64,000 bases of DNA from an uncultured cyanobacterium (GCA_937883785.1 CALGDE010000068.1:1-64000), one strand, 5' to 3'. Numbered from the stretch's first letter, positions 9,039 to 17,171 are shown. The notes: generated by a model not told the origin, from the sequence alone. A program made the numbers and translations.

Positions 9039-10049
9039 TTAAGAAAGTTGACTCGCTAATGCAGCCATGTAGGGCACATCCCAACTGTCTGTATACATGC
9101 GCGATCGCCCTAGAGAAAAATTACGCCCGGCATTAGCCCCCGGAAAAGGTAAATGTCCTGGCGGTGCGCTGAGGTCAAAAATTAAATCCTGGTAGGCGAT
9201 CGCCTCATAAACGGTTTCCGTTTTTGGTCCCCGCATGCGATTAAAAAATGCTGCCACCTGCTCCTTCCAACTGCCGGGACTTTGATCCACCACCGGCACC
9301 GTACCCACCGCACGCTGCCAGCCTACCCGCAGGGCAAACTCCCCATAAACCCTCGGCTCATCCACGCCCACGGTGCCTCCCGCCTCTCGCCACAGGCGAG
9401 ATTGCACCGAAAATCCAAACTTTCCCTGGCTATATTTCACCCACAGCTCGTCAATTTGCTTCAGCTCCGCCACGGGGAAATTGGCGACGGAGCTATTGCT
9501 GGCAAAGTAGCGAACTAGCTGATCCGTTGCCCGATCCGCCTCCCGCCACTGCCCCGCTTCTAGGGCATTAAACAGCGGCTCATAAAGGGTCTCACGGGGT
9601 TTACCACCTCGCGCCTCGGCACAAACTCGATGCCCCTGCCCCTTCAACACCACATCTTTGTAGATGGTGACCCCGCCCACAACGACTTCCTCAATGCGAT
9701 CGTCATAGTCCTCGATATGGAAGCTAAAGGGCTGATTACAAAAACTGCACAGCCGTCGATCTAAGTCATTGCCGCAGTTGGGGCATTCTTTGATCGATGC
9801 ATCCACAACAAAAACGCCGCAGGAACCACAGGGGCGAGGGGCATTGCGCACCTGACTAAAGCACTCGGGGTGGAAGAACATGGCTGTGTCCATCGGTCCC
9901 TTCTCCATCCGCACCTCAGAAGGCTTCACTGGCTGTAAACACACCGTACAGGTCAGCCCACGATAATCCTGAGCCTGACAGTGGGGACAGTTTTCCGCAC
10001 TATCACTAACGGAGTTGCCACATTCGACGCACTGAAGAAGCTGAACCAT
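9039..10049 (-). CDS. Zinc-ribbon protein with C-terminal GUN4 domain
   Basis: A 336-residue protein. The ATG at 10049 (MVQLLQCVECG) is used because it opens the first zinc ribbon; the frame upstream is not conserved in character. Residues 1-125 hold a series of CxxC pairs (for example C7/C10, C21/C24, C34/C37, C74/C77 and later pairs) typical of tandem zinc ribbons. From about residue 160 the GUN4 fold is recognisable: an A-G-Q-W-R-E-A-D helix, I-D-E-L-W-V-K-Y-S-Q-G-K-F-G-F-S-V-Q and the closing F-D-L-S-A-P-P-G-H-L-P-F. Between the last two blocks there is an extra segment of about 50-60 residues compared with Synechocystis Gun4. GUN4 domains bind porphyrins and can activate Mg-chelatase; whether this multi-domain form does so is unknown. 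Confidence 0.85.
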   Translation of the reverse strand: MVQLLQCVECGNSVSDSAENCPHCQAQDYRGLTCTVCLQPVKPSEVRMEKGPMDTAMFFHPECFSQVRNAPRPCGSCGVFVVDASIKECPNCGNDLDRRLCSFCNQPFSFHIEDYDDRIEEVVVGGVTIYKDVVLKGQGHRVCAEARGGKPRETLYEPLFNALEAGQWREADRATDQLVRYFASNSSVANFPVAELKQIDELWVKYSQGKFGFSVQSRLWREAGGTVGVDEPRVYGEFALRVGWQRAVGTVPVVDQSPGSWKEQVAAFFNRMRGPKTETVYEAIAYQDLIFDLSAPPGHLPFPGANAGRNFSLGRSRMYTDSWDVPYMAALASQLS

Positions 10050-10443
10050 AGGGCGTGTTTGAGATAGACAGCCAGCGAGGCATAGAAATTTTGCCGTTCT
10101 GTGGTCCCAGAATAACCCACATTTTTTGGAATTTAAGTCCTCTTCTAAACCCCTCAAAATTAATGCACATCATCGCCAAACAGCATTGGGAATGGTCTAC
10201 GTTAGCGGTGGTCGTTACCCCATCGAGAAGTTTGATCGACCCTAAAACGTGCGGGCGATTGTGCCCTTAAGATTCCAGATAAATATGTTTTGGTCTCTCG
10301 GAATTAAGTAACGGGCTGAAGTTTATCGACGGGGCGATCGCGATTGATCTAAGCCGGTTTATGACTCTGGAGGAGTCGCCTTTGAAGGTTTGGGCATTGA
10401 GGTGGCGATCGCTGATATTTTGCAGGGTCTCCAGACAGAATAG

Positions 10444-10548
10444 CTACGAAGGCAGCAGCTTCTTCGCTAAATCTTCGGCGGCGGCGTGGGGGCTCTTGAA
10501 GTTGAACGCTAGGGCTAGGTTTTGGGTTTTACCTTTCATAAAGATCAT
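10444..10548 (-). CDS. Possible 34-residue ORF or gene remnant
   Basis: An ATG at 10548 opens a 34-residue frame with coding-like composition, M-I-F-M-K-G-K-T-Q-N-L-A-L-A-F-N-F then K-S-P-H-A-A-A-E-D-L-A-K-K-L-L-P-S. A second ATG at 10539 has GGAG nine bases upstream. The frame stays open for about eleven codons before the first ATG (ending in C-D-L-V-Q-L-E), so this may instead be the 3' remnant of a decayed gene. It lies on the same strand as, and downstream of, the PP-loop cluster and the 45-residue membrane protein. No family recognised. Confidence 0.3.
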   Translation of the reverse strand: MIFMKGKTQNLALAFNFKSPHAAAEDLAKKLLPS

Positions 10549-10663
10549 CTCCAGTTGCACTAGATCACAGAGTGTTGAAACTCAATTTTAAAAAAGCATC
10601 ATTTGTTACTTTCGCCGCGTCTATTATTAGCGCCGATATTAGCGCTGATTTCATTGGTTTTTA

Positions 10664-10801
10664 TCAGTAACTCTGGGACATATTTGCGTAGGTAAAAGCC
10701 CCAACGGTCCAATACAAAATTAGCCATAGCAGGCTAAGTCCTAAGGTTATTCCCAACACTGCGGCAATTACCTGACGCAAAACTTCCTTTAAAGCTTTCA
10801 A
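10664..10801 (-). CDS. 45-residue single-pass membrane protein
   Basis: A TTG start at 10801 opens a 45-residue frame ending in TGA at 10664-10666. A purine-rich AGGGGCAAGGGG stands just upstream and an in-frame TAG lies seven codons before the start. The protein has a short basic N terminus (K-A-L-K-E-V-L-R-Q), one long hydrophobic helix (V-I-A-A-V-L-G-I-T-L-G-L-S-L-L-W-L-I-L-Y-W) and a short polar tail (Y-A-N-M-S-Q-S-Y), the layout of a small integral membrane protein. It follows the last of three tandem PP-loop genes by 67 bases on the same strand and may be part of that transcript. Not recognised as any known photosystem or cytochrome small subunit. Confidence 0.6.
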   Translation of the reverse strand: MKALKEVLRQVIAAVLGITLGLSLLWLILYWTVGAFTYANMSQSY

Positions 10802-10868
10802 AGCCCCTTGCCCCTAAGATTGCTGCAATATCTCTTCGTTATCGTACCTAAACACCGCTTGATCTCGC

Positions 10869-12044
10869 CTATTTTTTACCCTTGATGCGATCGCGAACCC
10901 ATCGCGCCCCCTCCCGCAGCTCCCAAAAATAGGGCGTCTTTGCCAGAACCCTTGCTCGAAGGGGAAATTCAAACCCCTGGGCCTCAGCAAAATCGGCAAT
11001 TTCCCGCCGAAACGGATCGTTTCGTAACAGGGGCTCGGGGAAGTAGTTATGGCGAATCTTATAATAGCGATCCAAGTCAAACACTGAGCTGTAGCGATCT
11101 AATTTGCCTGCAATATCTAACGTTAATTGGGTTTGCAAGCATTTTTTACATTGCCCGCAATTTCCTGCCAATTTATTACTGCTGCAAATATCTAACCAAG
11201 TGTAAGAGTCTTCAACGTCTGCCACCTGTAGGGTTTTTTCCACCCGTGTATATTCATGCCCAACGGAAAACATTTCCATGGTTTCTGTGGATAGAAATGG
11301 CGTGGCGATCGCCTCCCAATAGGATAAATTTCCCGCAATTTCACGATGTCGATTTAGTTCAATATATTTGTATCCCGAGGAAAAATAATACTTACCTATG
11401 CCCCGCTGAAATAACAAAGCCACCGACCCATTACGAACCACTGAACTGGCGCGAAAACTGATGTTAACCGCCTGATAAAATTCTTCTAAGCTAGAGTTGA
11501 CTGCCACGTAGGGCAGCCCCAGCTTTTGGGTCAAAGGCAGCAGCCGATTGTACCGAGCTCTAAATAATTTTTCCCCACCTGAGCTATGGGATCCAACGTT
11601 ATTGAACAGTAGGTGGGTAAGGCGAAAGGCGTCGGGAATTTGATTTTCATAAAAGTGGCAATTTAATGTATGAAATGCGTCAATACCCCCAGAAAAACCG
11701 GTCATAGACCCGATGGGCTTGGTTGTGTATTTTTCCAGGTGCCGCGGTTTGATTTCAATATTTTTGAGCACCGGCAAAATATTTTTTAAAAGCCCTTGAT
11801 AGGCCGAGGAGAATACATAGTAAAGTCTTTCGGAAATAATGCCGTCAATTTCAATATCTTCCCCTAGCTTCATGGCGGGCATCAAAGCAGCGACCAAAGC
11901 TGCATCGGCGCGATCGCTCAGCAAATCCCTATATTCCTTTTCCACCGAATACCAAAGGGTTTGACTTCCTAACGAAGACTCAATCGTTACTTTGTATTTC
12001 GCTAAACCGTCTTCTTCAACTAAAACAGGGCGACTGATTTTCAT
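10869..12044 (-). CDS. PP-loop ATPase, QueC-like, paralog 1 (variant P-loop)
   Basis: A 391-residue protein, third in a tandem of three paralogs. Residues 1-105 form a conserved N-terminal domain (E-S-S-L-G-S-Q-T-L-W, S-D-R-A-D-A-A-L, G-E-D-I-E-I, S-E-R-L-Y-Y) that I cannot name. The PP-loop nucleotide-binding motif follows at 118-124 as SGGIDAF; the usual final serine of SGGxDS is alanine here. Further landmarks are N-N-V-G-S-H (148-153), E-Y-T-R (264-267) and a four-cysteine cluster C287-x8-C296-x2-C299-x2-C302, the zinc-site spacing seen in QueC-type enzymes. Family members activate a carboxylate or similar group with ATP (AMP + PPi). The actual substrate is unknown. The gene is AT-richer than its two siblings and the protein is the most divergent of the three. 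Confidence 0.8.
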   Translation of the reverse strand: MKISRPVLVEEDGLAKYKVTIESSLGSQTLWYSVEKEYRDLLSDRADAALVAALMPAMKLGEDIEIDGIISERLYYVFSSAYQGLLKNILPVLKNIEIKPRHLEKYTTKPIGSMTGFSGGIDAFHTLNCHFYENQIPDAFRLTHLLFNNVGSHSSGGEKLFRARYNRLLPLTQKLGLPYVAVNSSLEEFYQAVNISFRASSVVRNGSVALLFQRGIGKYYFSSGYKYIELNRHREIAGNLSYWEAIATPFLSTETMEMFSVGHEYTRVEKTLQVADVEDSYTWLDICSSNKLAGNCGQCKKCLQTQLTLDIAGKLDRYSSVFDLDRYYKIRHNYFPEPLLRNDPFRREIADFAEAQGFEFPLRARVLAKTPYFWELREGARWVRDRIKGKK

Positions 12045-12145
12045 GGAATAAGTGTGAATTGGGGTGGCTTCTAACTATCGACAATAGATTAAAAAATAGT
12101 TCGAAAAGCTGTTGCTTTTCTTCCGTCAAAACTTTAACCTCAGCT

Positions 12146-13321
12146 CTATTTCTTTCTTAAGCGATCGCGAATCTTTCTGCCCAGGTTTCGCCCTTCCAAA
12201 TAGAAGGGAACTTTTGCTAATAATCTTGCCTTGGCAGGGAATGCATAGCCTTGGGATTCAGCAAAATTTAATAGCTCCTGGCTAAAAAGGTGTTTGCCCA
12301 GGAGAATTTCCGGCAGGTAGCGATCGCGAATTTGATAGTACCGATCTAAATTAAACTGCCCCGAATACTTATCTAGTTTTCCCGTCGCCTCTAATGCCAC
12401 CAACGCCCATAAACACTTCGCGCACTGACAACAATTTCCGGCTTGTTTACTAGAGGCGCACACATCCAATGTGGTGTAAGTTTCTGGCACCGTTGTTAAC
12501 CGCGAAATTTTCTCGGCGCGGGTATATTCGCTGCCCACGGCGATCGCCTCAAAGGTTTCGGTTCCCAGCAGCGGCAGCAACATGGGGTCAATGCTGCCCA
12601 TGGAGCAGCCCGGCTGGGCTTGGATGCGGCTGTAGTCAAAGGCGGACGCATACAAAAAGGCGCTGATGCCCCGTTGTAGCACCAGAGCGGCGGCGGTGTT
12701 GCGCAGGGTGTGGCTTTTCTCAAAGGAAAATCCTTCGTAAAATACGCCGATATTGGAGTTGATGGAAACAAACGGGAGCCCGAAATCTTTGGCGGTATTT
12801 TCGAGGGTGCGATAGCGATCGCGAAACAGCCCTTCACCGCCGCTGCCGTGGGAGCCCACGTTGTTATAAAGCAAGTGGGTCAATGCGCGACTGGGCACCA
12901 CATCGGGGTTATAGCGGGGCAGGTGGTCCGCCAGGGCGCAAAAGGAATCAACACCGCCGGAAAATCCCGTCGCCACTCCGCCTTCGGTGTCCGGCGACCT
13001 TAACGCTGGATCCAGGTGTTCAGCGTGGATTTTTACCCGATTTAACTGGGGCAATAGGGTGGTTAAAAGTCCTTGGGCCCTTCCAGAAAGGTTGTAGTAC
13101 AGCCGTTCCGATAGGGGACCGTCAATGGACACATCCTCGCCCAAAATCATGGCGGGTAACAGCATCGCCACCAGGGCTCCGTCGGCGCGATCGCTCACTA
13201 AATCCCTGTACTGGGGCGGGAAGGAAAACCAGAGTGGTTGGGAGCCCAGCGAAGACTCCACCTTTGCCTGGTAAACAATGGCACTGTCTTGCTGAATTAA
13301 GGTTGGGCGGCTGATTTTCAC
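12146..13321 (-). CDS. PP-loop ATPase, QueC-like, paralog 2
   Basis: A 391-residue protein in the middle of the tandem triplet, about 100-110 bases from each neighbour and on the same strand. It starts MKISRP like the third copy. The N-terminal domain is conserved (V-E-S-S-L-G-S-Q-P-L-W-F-S, S-D-R-A-D-G-A-L-V, S-E-R-L-Y-Y-N-L-S-G). The canonical PP-loop SGGVDSF is at 121-127. Then come L-L-Y-N-N-V-G-S-H-G-S-G-G (about 150-162), Q-R-G-I (216-219), E-Y-T-R-A-E-K and the cysteine cluster C288-x8-C297-x2-C300-x2-C303 followed by L-W-A-L-V-A-L-E-A-T-G-K-L. All residues expected of an active N-type ATP pyrophosphatase are present. It resembles QueC (7-cyano-7-deazaguanine synthase) in motif plan but is nearly twice as long and has an extra N-terminal domain, so it is not assigned as queC. 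Confidence 0.82.
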   Translation of the reverse strand: MKISRPTLIQQDSAIVYQAKVESSLGSQPLWFSFPPQYRDLVSDRADGALVAMLLPAMILGEDVSIDGPLSERLYYNLSGRAQGLLTTLLPQLNRVKIHAEHLDPALRSPDTEGGVATGFSGGVDSFCALADHLPRYNPDVVPSRALTHLLYNNVGSHGSGGEGLFRDRYRTLENTAKDFGLPFVSINSNIGVFYEGFSFEKSHTLRNTAAALVLQRGISAFLYASAFDYSRIQAQPGCSMGSIDPMLLPLLGTETFEAIAVGSEYTRAEKISRLTTVPETYTTLDVCASSKQAGNCCQCAKCLWALVALEATGKLDKYSGQFNLDRYYQIRDRYLPEILLGKHLFSQELLNFAESQGYAFPAKARLLAKVPFYLEGRNLGRKIRDRLRKK

Positions 13322-13433
13322 GGGGTGGTTTTCGCTGGAGCGATTGCGGTGTGCTGGGGGAAGTGTGCGGTGGGAAATGTGCCGTGATAGAGGACGATGG
13401 CAAGGCGATTAATAATCGGCTAATCGGCGATGT

Positions 13434-14615
13434 TTATTGTTTTCTCAGGCGATCGCGCCAATGCCGGAAGGTTTGCCGCCCCTTTAGAAAGAGGGGAATG
13501 CGGGCGAAGAGGCGGGCTTTCTTGGGAAAAGTGTAATTGTGGGACGCTGCCAGGGTCAGCAACTCACCGCTGCGGGGATGGTCCCCGAGAAGGATTTCCG
13601 GTAGGTAGCGATCGCGAATTTGCCGATACCGCTCCATATTGAACTGGTTCTCGTAGTGTTCCAGAGCCCCAACAGCTTCCAGCGCCACCAGGGTCCACAA
13701 ACATTTATCACACTGGGAACAGTTGCCCCCCTGCTTATGGGAAGCACAGCACACATCCAAATGGGCATAGGTATCGGGAACCTCTGTCAGACGCAACAAT
13801 TTTTCGGCGCGGGTATACTCGCATCCCACCGATACGGCATCTAAATTTTCTGTGGAGAGCAACGGCAGCAACAGGGGGTCTATTTTCGCCGTACCGCCAG
13901 CGCCGCTGCTGCTGATTTTGGCGTAGTGGAGGGCGGAGGCATAGAGAAACACCCTGATTCCTCGCTGCAATACCAAGGGCACCGTAGTGTTGAGCACCGT
14001 GTGTACCTTGGCAAAGGGAAGTCCGTTGTAAAACTCACCAGCATTGGAATTAACGGCAACAAAGGGCAGCTCTAGCGTCTTTACGAAAGGCTGGAGAGCA
14101 CGGTAGCGATTGAGAAAAAGCTCCTTTCCGCCGCTGCCGTGGGAGCCAACGTTGTTGTACAGCAAATGGGTTATGGCATGGCTGGGAACCACCGTTGGAT
14201 TGTAACGAGGGTAGTGATCCACCAGGGCACAGAAGGAGTCAACGCCGCCAGAAAACCCCGTTGCTACACCAGTGGATTTGGCAGTAGATTCAGACGTTGC
14301 TGACGCTAAATGCGGGGCATGGATTTTGATGGTTTTTAAGGTGGGATCCAAACTGCGCAACAGGGCCTGACACCGTCCCGATAGGTTGTAGTACAGCCGC
14401 TCCGAAAGGACCCCTTCCACATGGATATCCTCTCCCCGAACCATGGCGGGAAAGAGCAGCGCTGCTAGCGCTCCGTCGGCGCGATCGCTCACCAACTCCG
14501 TGTACTGTTCCGCCAAAGAAAACCACAGCGGTTGCAACCCCGTTGCAGATTCAACGGCGACACGATACGTGATATTTCCTTCAGCGTGGGCTAATTCGGG
14601 GGCGCTAATCTTCAT
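13434..14615 (-). CDS. PP-loop ATPase, QueC-like, paralog 3
   Basis: A 393-residue protein, first in transcription order of the triplet. The ATG at 14615 (MKISAP) aligns with the starts of the two paralogs; a TTG six codons upstream is possible. It has SGGVDSF at 122-128, L-L-Y-N-N-V-G-S-H-G-S-G-G, L-Q-R-G-I-R-V-F-L-Y-A-S, C-E-Y-T-R-A-E-K and C290-x8-C299-x2-C302-x2-C305. It is clearly closest to the middle copy, with which it shares long identical stretches around the P-loop, the NNVGSHGSGG loop and the C-terminal R-Y-x-Q-I-R-D-R-Y-L-P-E-I-L-L-G. Upstream is glyQ on the same strand (123 bases away), probably an independent gene. Three full-length copies side by side suggest related but distinct substrates. 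Confidence 0.82.
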   Translation of the reverse strand: MKISAPELAHAEGNITYRVAVESATGLQPLWFSLAEQYTELVSDRADGALAALLFPAMVRGEDIHVEGVLSERLYYNLSGRCQALLRSLDPTLKTIKIHAPHLASATSESTAKSTGVATGFSGGVDSFCALVDHYPRYNPTVVPSHAITHLLYNNVGSHGSGGKELFLNRYRALQPFVKTLELPFVAVNSNAGEFYNGLPFAKVHTVLNTTVPLVLQRGIRVFLYASALHYAKISSSGAGGTAKIDPLLLPLLSTENLDAVSVGCEYTRAEKLLRLTEVPDTYAHLDVCCASHKQGGNCSQCDKCLWTLVALEAVGALEHYENQFNMERYRQIRDRYLPEILLGDHPRSGELLTLAASHNYTFPKKARLFARIPLFLKGRQTFRHWRDRLRKQ

Positions 14616-14738
14616 GGGGGACGCGAGCCGCAAAGACAGGGTGGTGCAGCGTAAACCGCCAAACTCTTATGGAACTTCTCCCGTTGTAGCAGCGCCACTT
14701 CTTAAGTCACAGCCTGAAATAACAGCCTGTAACGGCTT

Positions 14739-15644
14739 CTACGCCGACGCCAATGCCTCTAGCTTCTGGGGGAATGCTCCGTTAAGCAGGGGGAATCCCA
14801 AGTCTTCGCGCTTTTTCACGTACTGTTGCGCCACCTTCTTTGCTAAACCACGGATACGACCGATATAGCGGGTGCGTTCCATCACCGAAATGGAGCCCCG
14901 CGCATCCAACATATTGAACATATGGGAACACTTGAGCACGTAATCCAAAGCGGGCAGCACCAGCTCCTTTTCCACCAGGCTAATGGCTTCTTTTTCGTAC
15001 AGCTCAAACAGGGAAAACAGCATCTCCGGGTTCGACGCCTCAAAATTGTAGGCACATTGCTCAATTTCTCCCTGGAGGTGTACGTCGCCGTAGGTTAGGG
15101 AGTCATTCCACTGGATATCGGCGATCGCATCCACTCCCTGCAAATACATAGCCAGGCGCTCAAGCCCGTAGGTGATTTCAATAGCCACCGGATTGCAATC
15201 CAACCCGCCACACTGTTGGAAATAGGTAAACTGGGTCACTTCCATACCATCGAGCCACACTTCCCAGCCCACGCCCCAGGCTCCCACCGACGCATCTTCC
15301 CAGTTGTCCTCCACAAAGCGGATGTCGTGGTCGTCGGGGTTGATGGTGAGCGCACGCAGGGAATCCAGGTACATATCCTGAATGGTGTCCGGCGACGGCT
15401 TGATGAGCACCTGGTACTGGTAATAGTGCTGATAGCGGTTGGGATTTTCCCCGTAGCGCCCGTCAGAGGGACGACGGCAGGGTTCCACATAAGCCACTGA
15501 CCAGGGCTCCGGTCCTAGCGCACGCAGGAACGTGTGGGGATTTTTGGTGCCTGCGCCCTTTTCCGTGTCGTAGGGCTGCGCAATTAGGCAACCTTGGTCT
15601 CCCCAAAATTTATTGAGCGTGGCGATCGCATCTTGGAAATTCAC
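14739..15644 (-). CDS. glyQ: Glycyl-tRNA synthetase alpha subunit
   Basis: A 301-residue class II aminoacyl-tRNA synthetase subunit of the heterotetrameric (alpha2beta2) bacterial GlyRS, which charges tRNA-Gly in the cytoplasm. It is identified by the N terminus [14 protein letters not shown], then [16 protein letters not shown] and [14 protein letters not shown]. Motif-2 region Y-V-E-P-C-R-R-P[11 protein letters not shown] follows, with [10 protein letters not shown] and motif-3-like [13 protein letters not shown]. Full length for the family. The beta subunit gene glyS is not in the window, so the two are unlinked here. Start at the ATG at 15644. Confidence 0.97.
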   Translation of the reverse strand: MNFQDAIATLNKFWGDQGCLIAQPYDTEKGAGTKNPHTFLRALGPEPWSVAYVEPCRRPSDGRYGENPNRYQHYYQYQVLIKPSPDTIQDMYLDSLRALTINPDDHDIRFVEDNWEDASVGAWGVGWEVWLDGMEVTQFTYFQQCGGLDCNPVAIEITYGLERLAMYLQGVDAIADIQWNDSLTYGDVHLQGEIEQCAYNFEASNPEMLFSLFELYEKEAISLVEKELVLPALDYVLKCSHMFNMLDARGSISVMERTRYIGRIRGLAKKVAQQYVKKREDLGFPLLNGAFPQKLEALASA

Positions 15645-15868
15645 GGTAAATCTAGTCTCCCCGGTGCCCTTGGTTAGTAACTTGGCTGATCAATTGGCGT
15701 GGCTAATTTTTGTACCCCAATGATTTTACAGAGGGATGCTGCCCTTGGGCACTTTTAACGGCGCTGACTTGGATTTCCTAGAACGTTTATCGAGGGCAGT
15801 CCGTCACAGAAAACCTTGGAAAAACTGGCGAAGAAAATCAACGGAGGAAATTTAGCTTAAAAAGCTCA

Positions 15869-15910
15869 GCCCAGAAAACTCAACCCAGAAAACTTAGCCC
15901 AGAAAACTAC
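15869..15910. repeat. 14-bp tandem repeat, three copies
   Basis: Three consecutive 14-bp units of the form (G/A)CCCAGAAAACTNN occupy 15869-15882, 15883-15896 and 15897-15910. The third overlaps the stop codon and last base of the minus-strand exported-protein gene. A degenerate fourth unit (AAAAAGCTCA) may precede them. Confidence 0.85.
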
Positions 15911-16728
15911 AGCTCAACTTGTCCTTCAAAGAGCACCACCTGTCGCTTGACCCATTGGCGATCGCGACCTTCACCCACCGCTTCATTCCGCAAGGTTAAC
16001 ACCCGCAAGGTGTATTCCCCTGGCTCCAAGTTATCAATAACCCCCTCCGCCTCATAGTCACAGCGACATCGACAGTGCTGATCCGTGGTGTCCTGCTCCA
16101 TCACTTCTAAAACTTGCTCCCGGCGCTTAGGAATAAGCTGAATTTGCGAACAGCAGTTGCCAGAGCGACTGTACTTAAACTGCACTGCTCCCGATTCCGA
16201 GAGCCCTTGAATATCTAAATCGGTAACTTGGTCGTCCCGTTCAGTGATGGTAACCGTGTCAACTGGGTCGTCCTGTTCAGTGATGGTAACCGTGTCAACT
16301 GGGTCGTCCTGTTCGGTGATGGTAACGGTTTCCTCTGCGGTGCTCTTAGGGAGACCTTGAAAGGAAGTCGCCCCAGCCCAAGGCATTTCAGCCCCAGCCA
16401 TTCCAGACCCAGCCGCTGCATTAACGGAGCGTACCTTCCTAGGGCAATCCTTTGCCGATGTATCCGACGCCCCTTCCGTGGACGAATCCCCAGCCTCGCC
16501 CCCTACACTCTGGATTTGGGGCTCATAGCTGTCGTCAACGCATTGATCCACCGTAAAGGTCCACAGCACCTCCTCAGGACGGGGTACGCCAGCCTGGGAG
16601 CTGTAGGTTAGCCCCACAACGGCTCCTAATACCCCTGCGATCGCCCCTCGCCTTAAGGTCCTTTCGAAGGGCTTTCGAAGGGATTTTTGAACGGCACTAG
16701 CGTTGTTGTGTACCCGACGGCTCAACAT
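15907..16728 (-). CDS. Exported or membrane-anchored protein with TVTITEQDDPVD repeats
   Basis: A 273-residue protein; the start at 16728 (MLSRRVHNN) has GAGAG five bases upstream. Residues about 25-48 are basic then hydrophobic (A-I-A-G-V-L-G-A-V-V-G-L), an uncleaved or cleaved signal. A variable low-complexity middle contains three 12-residue repeats T-V-T-I-T-E-x-D-D-x-V-x encoded by an exact-length 36-bp DNA repeat. The C-terminal ~110 residues look folded: a cysteine-rich patch (N-C-C-S, then H-C-R-C-R-C-D) and a beta-rich end with N-L-E-P-G-E-Y-T-L-R-V-L, similar in texture to Ig-like or carbohydrate-binding modules. Function unknown; probably periplasmic. Confidence 0.7.
   Translation of the reverse strand: MLSRRVHNNASAVQKSLRKPFERTLRRGAIAGVLGAVVGLTYSSQAGVPRPEEVLWTFTVDQCVDDSYEPQIQSVGGEAGDSSTEGASDTSAKDCPRKVRSVNAAAGSGMAGAEMPWAGATSFQGLPKSTAEETVTITEQDDPVDTVTITEQDDPVDTVTITERDDQVTDLDIQGLSESGAVQFKYSRSGNCCSQIQLIPKRREQVLEVMEQDTTDQHCRCRCDYEAEGVIDNLEPGEYTLRVLTLRNEAVGEGRDRQWVKRQVVLFEGQVEL
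16231..16338. repeat. 36-bp in-frame minisatellite, three copies
   Basis: Units at 16231-16266, 16267-16302 and 16303-16338 begin GTCGTCC(C/T)GTTC(A/G)GTGATGG and differ by only a few bases in the first two copies. They keep the reading frame of the exported-protein gene (12 residues per unit). The third unit diverges at its end. Copy number is a likely site of strain-to-strain variation. Confidence 0.9.
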
Positions 16729-16927
16729 AATTACTCTCAATAGATTCAAAAAATACGCAGAACTCAATAACGCGATCGCCCTGTGCTATTTTCATTGTTC
16801 CCAAATGCGCCCTAATTCCAAGGTAAACACCCTGGAAGATAAATTTCGATAAAACCTTGACATGCCTGTACAACTTCGATACATTTATTTTCACGAAACG
16901 ACGGCAACACCGGCGATTCCGCAATAC

Positions 16928-17000
16928 GCCCCCATCGTCTAGAGGCCTAGGACACCTCCCTTTCACGGAGGCGACGGGGATTCGAATTCCCCTGGGGGTA
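16928..17000 (+). tRNA. trnE: tRNA-Glu (anticodon TTC)
   Basis: A 73-nt cloverleaf. Acceptor stem GCCCCCA (16928-16934) pairs with TGGGGGT (16993-16999), with discriminator A at 17000. The anticodon stem CCTCC/GGAGG encloses the loop CTTTCAC, giving anticodon UUC. The T arm reads CGGGG-ATTCGAA-TTCCCC-like with the GTTC-type core TTCGAAT. CCA is not encoded. In cyanobacteria and chloroplasts this tRNA also supplies glutamate for 5-aminolevulinate synthesis (C5 pathway). It is encoded opposite to its neighbours. Confidence 0.97.
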
Positions 17001-17171
17001 TTGATGATAGAGACAAAGGCTGATTCCAAGGCTAAGTGACGCCAGGAATCAGCTTTTTGTTCGTCTGTTTTATTCTTTCATGGCAAATGCGCCGCAGCAG
17101 AATAGCCAACGGCGCAAATTACAGAAAGTTATGTGGTTTTCCTCTACGTGGCTGGTTTTCTATCGCCCTTT

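Noticed and set aside
10869-14615. Calling the PP-loop triplet queC
   Set aside because: The motifs are similar, but the proteins are much longer than QueC, have an extra N-terminal domain and occur in three copies; no queD/queE/queF neighbours are present.
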